NCBI GenBank assembly: GCA_027067575.1
Contig: JAMOVQ010000123.1
Coordinates: forward strand, 1-33,922
From: Thermoanaerobaculia bacterium
GTDB taxonomy: Bacteria; Acidobacteriota; Thermoanaerobaculia; Thermoanaerobaculales; Sulfomarinibacteraceae
Reading direction: 5' to 3'
Length of the DNA: 33,922 nt
In this document: positions 16,492 to 22,283 of the stretch, one piece after another
Layout of the letters: every line of letters begins with the position of its first letter
Numbering within the stretch: position 1 is the stretch's first letter
Program-made: the position numbers and the translations under genes
The notes under the pieces: generated by a model
Seen by the model: the letters and a program-made list of their open reading frames with translations, nothing else
Databases searched by the model: none
What the model was told of the DNA's origin: nothing

Positions 16492-16513
16492 GCTCTCCTC
16501 CCGGGTGGAACGT

Positions 16514-16529
16514 TGCAAGCACCGTGCCC
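16514..16529 (-). promoter_or_regulatory. Sigma-54-type -24/-12 promoter P3
   Basis: On the minus strand GGGCACGGTGCTTGCA matches the consensus TGGCACG-N4-TTGCW at every fixed base except the first T. The essential GG-N10-GC spacing is exact. Twenty-three bases separate it from the ATG at 16491, with GGGAGGAG between. It would drive the 117-aa gene and the roadblock/ODP/ParA/protoglobin genes downstream. Confidence 0.65.
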
Positions 16530-16580
16530 AATGTTCCCGGGAACCGTTCTGGGTGGACCGTCTCAAACTGTCCCGTTCCC

Positions 16581-16626
16581 TGACACGACATGCTCCGGGC
16601 CGGTCCGATCCGAAGCATTCGTGTCA
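16581..16626. terminator. Large imperfect hairpin after the receiver-PATAN gene
   Basis: Arm TGACACGACATGCTCCGG (16581-16598) pairs with CCGAAGCATTCGTGTCA (16610-16626), with one bulge and one mismatch. On the minus strand it starts at the stop codon of the receiver-PATAN-TPR gene and ends upstream of the sigma-54-like promoter. I read it as a boundary hairpin separating two transcription units. No T tract follows, so a large regulatory-protein site is an alternative. Confidence 0.5.
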
Positions 16627-17514
16627 CGCCCCCTCCCCCTGGCGCCGCTCCTCGAGGATCTGCTCAACTCGACGAAGGTTGTGGAGCGCCGTCCGCTCCC
16701 CAGGGCTGTGTTCCAGAGCCCGGCGGAACGCCTCACGGGCCCGCTCGTAATCACCCGCCAGCGAGGCCTCGATCCCCTCCGTCATGGCCTCGAGATATCC
16801 GGCCTCGTCACGCTTCTCCCGGACTCCCCTCCTCCCGGCGCCTGCCGACGCCGTGTCCTCCGCCACCGCAAGGTCAAGGAGCGCCTGGGCCACGGACAGG
16901 TTCAGCTCGCCGTCCTCGATCGCCGACCGCACCCCCTGGACACGGAACGACCGCAGGCCGCACCCGAGGAGCCTCCCGAGCGCCTCCATCCCGGTCACGT
17001 CACCGCACCGCGCCTGCCGGAGCACACCCCGTTCCAGGGCGACGGAGCCAGAATCGCCCTCGTCGGTGATCACGAGGAACCGGATCGTGTGCTGTCCAAG
17101 CGCCGCCAGCTGAAGGTAGTCAGCGAGGTTGAACGGCGGAGCCCCACGGCGACGTTCGGACCCTGGTGATCTGGAGGACTCCACGAATCGCCGGACCTGT
17201 TCGGGGGAAATCGGCTTCGGCAGGACGGTGATCTCCAGCTCTGGCGGCTCCTCCATGAGGGTTCCGAGCACCAGGACGGGCACCTCCACGTGCATCCGGG
17301 CGAGCCCTGCAATGACCGATGTGGCCTCTGGATGATCGCCGTCCACGATGAGGAACGCCGGATTCCCGGAGAGCACCGCGGCCAGGGTGGATTCGGCCGT
17401 CTCGTGCGCCGCCGTCGTCACCGGTCCTTCCTTGTCGAGGATACGGCTCAGGGCCAGCACGAGAGGCGTGTCCTGGGTCAGGAGAACGGCGAACGGCGTT
17501 GCGGCCCGGGTCAT
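16624..17514 (-). CDS. Degenerate receiver-PATAN-TPR protein
   Basis: A 296-residue protein. Residues 1-115 are receiver-like: 'FAVLLTQDTPLVLALSRILDKEG', 'PAFLIVDGDHPEA', 'VPVLVLG', and 'VLPKPISPEQVRRF'. The Lys-Pro is kept, and an Asp is near the phosphorylation position in 'IVDGD'. The N-terminal acidic pair is mostly lost, so phosphorylation is doubtful. Residues about 128-200 match a PATAN/DUF4388 core ('FNLADYLQLAALGQHTIRFLVITD', 'GSVALERGVLRQARCGD'). The C-terminus has one or two TPR-like helices ('LAGDYERAREAFRRALEHSPGE'). ATG 17514 follows GAGAGAGCG. It sits between protoglobin A and the sigma-54-driven part of the cassette and likely connects the sensors to partner proteins. Confidence 0.78.
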   Translation of the reverse strand: MTRAATPFAVLLTQDTPLVLALSRILDKEGPVTTAAHETAESTLAAVLSGNPAFLIVDGDHPEATSVIAGLARMHVEVPVLVLGTLMEEPPELEITVLPKPISPEQVRRFVESSRSPGSERRRGAPPFNLADYLQLAALGQHTIRFLVITDEGDSGSVALERGVLRQARCGDVTGMEALGRLLGCGLRSFRVQGVRSAIEDGELNLSVAQALLDLAVAEDTASAGAGRRGVREKRDEAGYLEAMTEGIEASLAGDYERAREAFRRALEHSPGERTALHNLRRVEQILEERRQGEGA

Positions 17515-17521
17515 CGCTCTC

Positions 17522-17605
17522 TCAGCCCTCCACCCCGTCCACGGACAGGGACCGCACGGCGCGGAAGCCAGGTCCGCAACCCATCATCGGCCGTGTGCGA
17601 GCCAT
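17522..17605 (-). CDS. Possible 27-aa leader peptide
   Basis: An ATG at 17605 preceded by GGAGAGAG reads 27 codons and stops seven bases before the receiver-PATAN-TPR start. The C-terminal half is 'GPGFRAVRSLSVDGVEG'. It could be a small leader or a chance frame in the 111-base gap. The ribosome site is the only positive evidence. Confidence 0.2.
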   Translation of the reverse strand: MARTRPMMGCGPGFRAVRSLSVDGVEG

Positions 17606-17625
17606 CGCATCTCTCTCCAGCCCGT

Positions 17626-18225
17626 TCACCTCCCGGACTCGTCCTCTCCGGTCAACTCCGCCTTGAGACTTCGAAGCGTCATCGCCTCGAGCCGCTCGGC
17701 GAGCTCCCACGTGAACCCGGTGGCCTCGAGGAGGCTTCTCCGGTACCCCTCGTCCACCACGGTGGTGGTCAGGGCGACGACCGAGTCCAGCATCCGCTGG
17801 AAGGCCAGGTAGAGCTCCACCCCCTCCTCCACGCCGAGATCCTCGATCGCAAGCTTCAGCACCACCTCGCGGATCCTCGTGGCGAGCCCCACCATTTGAC
17901 GGTTCGGAATCCTCCGCTGGATGTGTTCCAGGCCGATCACGAGCTGGCGCGTCCAGAACTGCTCCGTGGCGTGGGCCTCGAGAATCTCACCGAGCCAGAC
18001 ACCGAGCCGCCGCTTGAGGGATTCGAGATCCCCCCGGCCCTCTTCGAAGACTCTGGCGCTCTCCGGATGCCCCGAGACAACACCGGCGATGAAATCGATC
18101 AACGCTCCTCCGTGCCGCTGGAAGAACTCCCGGTGCTTCCGGAAGAGCTCGAGGTCCGCCTCGCCGAGACCGATCATCCCCCGGATGTCCTCGACGTGAG
18201 CCTTCTGGCCGATTGGTAACTCCAT
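17626..18225 (-). CDS. Single-domain protoglobin (haem sensor), copy A
   Basis: A 199-residue helical protein with the protoglobin pattern. 'ADLELFRKHREFFQRHGGALIDFIAGVV' is the N-terminal part, and 'FWTRQLVIGLEHIQRRIPNRQMVGL' carries the likely proximal ligand His101. A long C-terminal helix pair follows. It is divergent from copy B, so the two may have different ligand affinity. ATG 18225 has GGGGGAA upstream; the 19 extra upstream codons are unsupported. It is the first gene of the cassette and has its own -35/-10 promoter. Protoglobins bind O2, CO or NO; the ligand cannot be set from sequence. Confidence 0.84.
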   Translation of the reverse strand: MELPIGQKAHVEDIRGMIGLGEADLELFRKHREFFQRHGGALIDFIAGVVSGHPESARVFEEGRGDLESLKRRLGVWLGEILEAHATEQFWTRQLVIGLEHIQRRIPNRQMVGLATRIREVVLKLAIEDLGVEEGVELYLAFQRMLDSVVALTTTVVDEGYRRSLLEATGFTWELAERLEAMTLRSLKAELTGEDESGR

Positions 18226-18268
18226 CACTTCCCCCTTCACCGCCACGTGTCCCGTCGAGACCAGGGAC

Positions 18269-18285
18269 CCAGTGGTGCCCACTGG
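18269..18285. promoter_or_regulatory. Perfect inverted repeat in the leader of the cassette
   Basis: CCAGTGG-TGC-CCACTGG is a perfect 7-base inverted repeat with a 3-base centre. It starts about five bases after the expected transcription start of the protoglobin A promoter and lies about 44 bases before the ATG. This is a typical place for a repressor operator; an RNA hairpin is the alternative. Confidence 0.5.
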
Positions 18286-18296
18286 CAGCTGTCTCG

Positions 18297-18325
18297 AGCA
18301 TACGCAGTTTCCGCATCCGATTCAA
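18297..18325 (-). promoter_or_regulatory. Housekeeping-type promoter of protoglobin A
   Basis: On the minus strand TTGAAT, a 17-base spacer and TATGCT form a good -35/-10 pair. The expected transcription start is near 18290, giving a leader of about 65 bases that contains the inverted repeat at 18269-18285. Confidence 0.65.
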
Positions 18326-18527
18326 GATCCATCCTTTCACGAACCTTCGAGCCACGGACGGTGACCTCACACCGTTGGGTCGGCGATCCTCCGGGGCCTC
18401 CGTCCACCCCGTTTCGCCCCTGGGGTCATCACGAGGACCGGCCTGCGGCCCGAGATCCAGGCCGCCAACATTCGCGCGCACACTGGCATGGACACGGACA
18501 GCCGCAACGCGCTCCACTCCCCAGGAG

Positions 18528-18676
18528 CCCAGGGACGAGCGAAGCGACGTCCCGGCTGGCGCCTCAGAGAACCAGGTCCTCCACGATCGGGACTGTCCCC
18601 ACAACGAAGCCCTCCGCCATCCAGCGATCGAGCGCCCCACGAGGAACGGGCCGGCGTGGGGGCGGGGGCGGTCCGG
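18528..18676. repeat. Extragenic repeat module A copy
   Basis: A 149-base segment repeated without gaps at 27566-27714, differing at scattered positions. It starts with the hairpin GGGACG-AGCGAAGCGA-CGTCCC (18532-18553), contains the palindromic GGGACTGTCCC, and ends in a G-rich tract. Related units form the tandem array at 33.6-33.9 kb. The AGCGAAGCG core resembles REP-type elements. No coding content is credible. Confidence 0.85.
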
Positions 18677-19040
18677 CGACGGAGGCGAGGACAAGCCCCG
18701 GGACGGCCGTCGGGACGCCGAACGCAGGCGGCTTGGCCCGACGGGGCGGGCGGGTTGGGGGAAGGGTAAGTCGCCGAGTACGGCGTATCCGGCGAGCCGT
18801 CCCGGGGTGCAGCCCGAGCCGCAGGAGCCGGGGCGCACACGCCCCCACGGCCCCGGGGAGCGCAGCGACCCGGGGTGCGCCGCGAACGCGGCGCCCGGCC
18901 GCGACCGCGCCCCAACGAAGCGAAGAGGGGCCGCGCAGGCTCGTCCTCCGGTGCCGCCGCGGCGAGGGGGCAAGGAGGAGCTGACCTCCTGGTCGCGACG
19001 ACGCCGCCCCCGAAGCCGCGGTGGTGCCGGAGGGCGAGTA
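18677..19040. other. Gene-free, hairpin-rich stretch
   Basis: There is no supported gene here; open frames are explained by very high GC. It holds several strong inverted repeats, for example GCGCCGCG-AA-CGCGGCGC (about 18878-18896) and a CCCCGG...CCGGGG element with an AGCGCAGCG core. These look like further members of the repeat family. The whole interval 18326-19443 appears free of genes. Confidence 0.6.
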
Positions 19041-19227
19041 TCGCGGCCCCGTTCATTCAAAGTCGATGACTCGAAGCCCTCCAACGAAGCCCAGGCGGCC
19101 GGCAGCGACGCCGCAGGCGGCGCCAGCGCGTCGCACGGGCGAACCGGGGGGAGCTCGCTCCCACCGGGACGCGCGGGCGAGGCGCGCAGCCCGCGCGAAG
19201 CGCGGGGGCCGGCCGCCGGTTCGCCCC
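19041..19227. repeat. Long extragenic repeat, module B copy 2
   Basis: Nearly identical to 26-213, including the perfect hairpin CCCGCGC-GAA-GCGCGGG at 19190-19206. After it, 19228-19443 shows no gene, only a short inverted repeat CGGACC-ACC-GGTCCG at 19345-19359 downstream of the next minus-strand stop. Confidence 0.85.
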
Positions 19228-19443
19228 ACGCCATATCATCCGCAACGAGCCGCCGAGCCGCAGGACACGTCTGCCTGAGAGACCTTCGCGATGAAAGGGT
19301 GCTGAGCACGGGTCCGGACCCCGTTCCATCGAGTCATGCGGTCGCGGACCACCGGTCCGAGGCCCGATCCCGATGAACGGCCGCCAACCATCGGAGGAGA
19401 CCCGGGGGAATGGTTCCGCCCGGCGATCTTGTCCTGGAACGGC

Positions 19444-20139
19444 TCAGCGGTGGACGAGGTGCTTGATCTCCGCGGGACCGATGTCGGAGTCCGCGGTGAT
19501 CACGAGGGCGGACGTTCCGCCGTTGAACGGTGGCAACGCCACCGTCGTGCTGAAGCAGCCCTCTCCGTCCGTAGTGCCCTCGGCAAGGATGAGGCGATGG
19601 GGTTCTCCCGTCGACTTGAAGACGATCTGGACCCTGACGCCGGTGATCGGCTCCTCGCTTCGGGACCGGGCGGCACAGATTTCGACGGGCACCTCACTGC
19701 CGTAGACGAACTCCCTTTCGGCCCTCGCCTTGAGCACGAGGTGATCCTGGCTCTTCTGCGCCTCCAGGTAGTCCAGAATCACCTGATCGAGACTCCGCTC
19801 GGCCGGCGGAGGTTCCGCTGCTCCAGCCTCGGCCTTGCGCGAAACGACGGTCTCGTCGTCCTCCTCCGCCGTCTCCTCCCCGCCGATCAGACGGTTGAGA
19901 AGCCCACGGCGGATCGCCTCGACCAGGGTGCGGTGCTGCCGTTCCATCATGGCGGCCACGGCCTCCAGATCGCCACCCTCCTCGAGCACCTCTGCGTACG
20001 GCGTCCTGCGGCTGTAGAGGATCTCGCCGGCCGAGTAGACCAGCGATTCCACGAATCCGCTCTCCCGCCCCTTGTCCTCGGTCTGGACGTGGTAGACGGT
20101 CCCGCCGTACTCGATGTCGGTGTTGTACCCCGTCAGCAC
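19444..20139 (-). CDS. Conserved hypothetical protein
   Basis: A 231-residue soluble protein starting at GTG 20139. The N-terminal 80 residues ('YNTDIEYGGTVYHVQTEDKGRESGFVESLVYSAGEILYSRRTPY') resemble a conserved hypothetical family that I recall from Acidobacteriota and deltaproteobacteria-like genomes. A charged helical linker follows (about 80-130). The last 90 residues are beta-rich ('LVLKARAEREFVYGSEVPVEICA', 'VRVQIVFKSTGEPHRLILAEGTTDGEGCF') and look Ig- or transthyretin-like. There is no signal peptide and no catalytic motif. It has its own promoter and lies 92 bases downstream of the tryptophanase-like gene. Confidence 0.75.
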   Translation of the reverse strand: MLTGYNTDIEYGGTVYHVQTEDKGRESGFVESLVYSAGEILYSRRTPYAEVLEEGGDLEAVAAMMERQHRTLVEAIRRGLLNRLIGGEETAEEDDETVVSRKAEAGAAEPPPAERSLDQVILDYLEAQKSQDHLVLKARAEREFVYGSEVPVEICAARSRSEEPITGVRVQIVFKSTGEPHRLILAEGTTDGEGCFSTTVALPPFNGGTSALVITADSDIGPAEIKHLVHR

Positions 20140-20168
20140 CCTGTCATTCCCCCGTCGTCCACCCGATC

Positions 20169-20197
20169 AGGCTACAGTCTCTTCTGTCTCCGGTCAA
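20169..20197 (-). promoter_or_regulatory. Housekeeping-type promoter of the conserved hypothetical
   Basis: On the minus strand TTGACC, a 17-base spacer and TAGCCT. The expected start lies about 25 bases before the GTG at 20139, leaving room for the GGGGGAA ribosome site. It lies in the 92-base gap after the tryptophanase-like gene. Confidence 0.6.
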
Positions 20198-20231
20198 TCG
20201 GCTACCGGGCTCCGTCCAAAGGCGTCCGACG

Positions 20232-21611
20232 TCAGTCATCGGCCGGTTCGAACCGCGCCGTGAAATGTCGGAGCACCGGCGCCTCGTACACCATCCGGAG
20301 GCCGCGGACGCCCTCGCGGTTCTGGTGGAGCCGCTCGATCACCTCGGCGACGTATTCGAGATGCGTGTTGGTGTAGACCCTCCTCGGGATGGCGAGCCGG
20401 ACCAGCTCGAGGTCCGGCCAGCGCGGCTGCCCGGTCTCCGGGTCCGTGGTACCGAACATGACTCCACCGATCTCCACACCGCGGATCCCCCCCTCGAGGT
20501 ACAGAGCGACCGTCAACGCCTGGGCCGGGTACCGTTCCTGCGGGATGTGGGGCAGGAAACGGAGCGCATCGAGGTACACGGCGTGACCACCTGCGGGCCG
20601 TAGCAGTGGGATCCCTGCCCCGTCGAGCCGCTCCCAGAGCGCCTGAACCTGACCGACGCGAAACTCGAGGTACCGCTCGTCCAGGGCTTCCACGAGGCCC
20701 CGGGCCACGGCCTCGAGGTCGCGTCCGGCAAGCCCCCCGTAGGTCGGGAAACCCTCGATGACGACGAGCATGTTCTTGAGCTGTTCGAACAGCCCCTTGT
20801 CCCGCATGGCGACGAAGCCGCCGATGTTGGCCAGCCCGTCCTTCTTGGCGCTCATGGTGCAGCCGTCCGCGCAGGCGAACATGTCGGCGGCGATCTCCCG
20901 AACCGACCGGTGCCCCTGCCCGGGTTCGCGCTGCTTGATGAACCAGGCGTTCTCGGCGAACCGGCAGGCGTCGAGGAAGAACGGGACGCCGTGGCGGTGG
21001 CAGATCTCCGAGGCCCCGCGAATGTTCTCCAGGCTGACCGGCTGCCCGCCGCCGGAGTTGTTCGTGACGGTCAGCATGGCGATGGGAACGTTCTCCCGTC
21101 CGTTTTCCGCAAGAAACCGGTCGAGCCGCTCGAGGTCGATGTTTCCCTTGAACGGGTGTTCGGATGCGGGATCTCGTCCCTCGGCGATCACGAGATCGGC
21201 GGCCTCACCGCCGTGGACCTCGATGTTGGCCCGCGTCGTGTCGAAATGGTTGTTGGACGGGACCTTCATCCCCGGCCGGACGAGAGTCGAGAAGAGCAGA
21301 TTTTCCGCCACCCGTCCCTGATGGGTCGGAATGATGAATGGGAGCCCGGTGATCTCCTGGATCGTCCGCTGGAAGTTGTAGAAGTTCCGGGCCCCGGCGT
21401 ACGACTCGTCGCCGAGCATCAACCCGGCCCACTGGTTGTCCGACATGGCCGACGTCCCGGAGTCCGTCAGGAGGTCGATGTAGACGTCCGAGGCCGGAAT
21501 GGCAAAGACGTTGAACCCGGCCTCCTCGAGCCGCCGCCGGCGGAGGTCCCGGTCGGGAAGATGGATCGGCTCGACGACCTTGACACGCCACGGTTCCGGT
21601 CCGTGCTTCAT
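20232..21611 (-). CDS. tnaA: Tryptophanase-like PLP beta-eliminating lyase
   Basis: A 459-residue PLP enzyme of the tryptophanase/tyrosine phenol-lyase family. The family blocks are present: 'IDLLTDSGTSAMSDNQWAG', 'IPTHQGRVAENL', 'TVTNNSGGGQPVS', the PLP lysine in 'TMSAKKDGLANIGG', 'EGFPTYGGLAGRD', and a C-terminal 'RHFTARFE'. The segment 'RGVEIGGVMFG' has Ile where tyrosine phenol-lyases keep the substrate-binding Arg381, and 'DACRFAENAWFIKQRE' is closer to tryptophanase. I therefore predict tryptophan to indole, pyruvate and ammonia; other beta-elimination substrates are possible. ATG 21611 follows AAGGAGG. No tnaC leader peptide or TnaB permease is adjacent. Confidence 0.85.
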   Translation of the reverse strand: MKHGPEPWRVKVVEPIHLPDRDLRRRRLEEAGFNVFAIPASDVYIDLLTDSGTSAMSDNQWAGLMLGDESYAGARNFYNFQRTIQEITGLPFIIPTHQGRVAENLLFSTLVRPGMKVPSNNHFDTTRANIEVHGGEAADLVIAEGRDPASEHPFKGNIDLERLDRFLAENGRENVPIAMLTVTNNSGGGQPVSLENIRGASEICHRHGVPFFLDACRFAENAWFIKQREPGQGHRSVREIAADMFACADGCTMSAKKDGLANIGGFVAMRDKGLFEQLKNMLVVIEGFPTYGGLAGRDLEAVARGLVEALDERYLEFRVGQVQALWERLDGAGIPLLRPAGGHAVYLDALRFLPHIPQERYPAQALTVALYLEGGIRGVEIGGVMFGTTDPETGQPRWPDLELVRLAIPRRVYTNTHLEYVAEVIERLHQNREGVRGLRMVYEAPVLRHFTARFEPADD

Positions 21612-21655
21612 GAAGCCTCCTTCTGCCAGCGCCACCCGTGGTTCGCCGGCGCCCG

Positions 21656-21684
21656 ATTCTACCCGCCTGTCTTGTGGAGGACAA
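21656..21684 (-). promoter_or_regulatory. Housekeeping-type promoter of the tryptophanase-like gene
   Basis: On the minus strand TTGTCC, a 17-base spacer and TAGAAT. The leader is about 38 bases. It is divergent from the sigma-54-like promoter at 21764, within a shared 191-base intergenic region. Confidence 0.6.
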
Positions 21685-21707
21685 CGGCGAGCAAAGCTGT
21701 ACCGGGA

Positions 21708-21720
21708 CGGTACGGTACCG
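21708..21720. promoter_or_regulatory. Palindrome upstream of the sigma-54-like promoter P1
   Basis: CGGTAC-G-GTACCG is a perfect palindrome 43 bases upstream of the -24 element of P1 and 23 bases upstream of the tryptophanase -35 box. It could be an activator or repressor site acting on either gene. Confidence 0.35.
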
Positions 21721-21763
21721 GACTGGAGTGGGGCAGTCCGAAGCGCTGCACAACGCCAGGCCG

Positions 21764-21779
21764 TGGCATCCTTCTTGCT
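21764..21779 (+). promoter_or_regulatory. Sigma-54-type -24/-12 promoter P1
   Basis: TGGCATCCTTCTTGCT keeps TGGCA, TTGCT and the exact GG-N10-GC spacing, departing from consensus at two bases of the -24 half. It lies 24 bases before ATG 21803, the same distance as in P2 and P3. It supports that start codon for the receiver-like gene. Confidence 0.55.
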
Positions 21780-21802
21780 CTGCTCTTCGACGGGGATACC
21801 CG

Positions 21803-22201
21803 ATGACGATGGGAGTTGGGAAGGACATGAAGACCGCTGAGGAATCGGCGCCGACCCAGGATGTCATCGTTGCCACGGCAGACGTCGGTCTCCGGCGGGA
21901 GATACGCCGGTGGATCCGGCAGGTCACCGGGCTCGAGGCTGCGGCCGTCGGTTCATCCACCGAGCTCCTGGGCCTACCGCACCTGGAGCGTGCACGGCTC
22001 GTGGTCATCGACGAGGCCCTCCCGGGCACCGGAGGACTGGTGACCGGCGCCATGATCCGAGAGCTCCATCCCTCGGCCCGTCTGATCCTGGCAGTCTCCG
22101 AGACCCACCCAAAGACGTGCCACATGGCCGAGGAGATCGGATTCTCCATGGTGATGGAACGGCATCGCGGCGGGTTCGTTCTCGGCGGTCTCGACCACTG
22201 A
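21803..22201 (+). CDS. Degenerate receiver-domain protein
   Basis: A 132-residue stand-alone domain with a receiver-like order: 'DVIVATADVGLRREIRRWI', 'RARLVVIDEALPGTGGL' with an Asp in the phosphorylation position, 'PSARLILAVSE', then 'IGFSMVMERH' in place of the conserved Lys-Pro. The acidic pair of the first loop is reduced to one Asp. It is therefore either a weakly phosphorylated or a phosphorylation-independent receiver. ATG 21803 is chosen from the sigma-54-like promoter; ATG 21809 and 21827 are alternatives. It is 82 bases upstream of the AAA+ activator gene and may modulate it. Confidence 0.65.
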   Translation: MTMGVGKDMKTAEESAPTQDVIVATADVGLRREIRRWIRQVTGLEAAAVGSSTELLGLPHLERARLVVIDEALPGTGGLVTGAMIRELHPSARLILAVSETHPKTCHMAEEIGFSMVMERHRGGFVLGGLDH

Positions 22202-22268
22202 GCGGGGGACACCGGCGCGCCGTTACGCCGGGACGACGCAAGAGGGATCCAGCAGCTGCCGGCCACGG

Positions 22269-22274
22269 TACCAT
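22269..22274 (+). promoter_or_regulatory. -10 box upstream of the AAA+ activator gene
   Basis: TACCAT lies nine bases before ATG 22284, inside a near-palindromic GGCCACGGTACCATGGCC. It suggests that the activator gene has its own near-leaderless message, possibly autoregulated at the palindrome. No clear -35 box is visible. Confidence 0.35.
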
Positions 22275-22283
22275 GGCCGTGGG

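Noticed and set aside
18213-19376. 387-aa plus-strand open frame across the gene-free stretch
   Set aside because: It consists of the translated repeat modules and hairpins. The same peptide strings reappear in all frames of other repeat copies.
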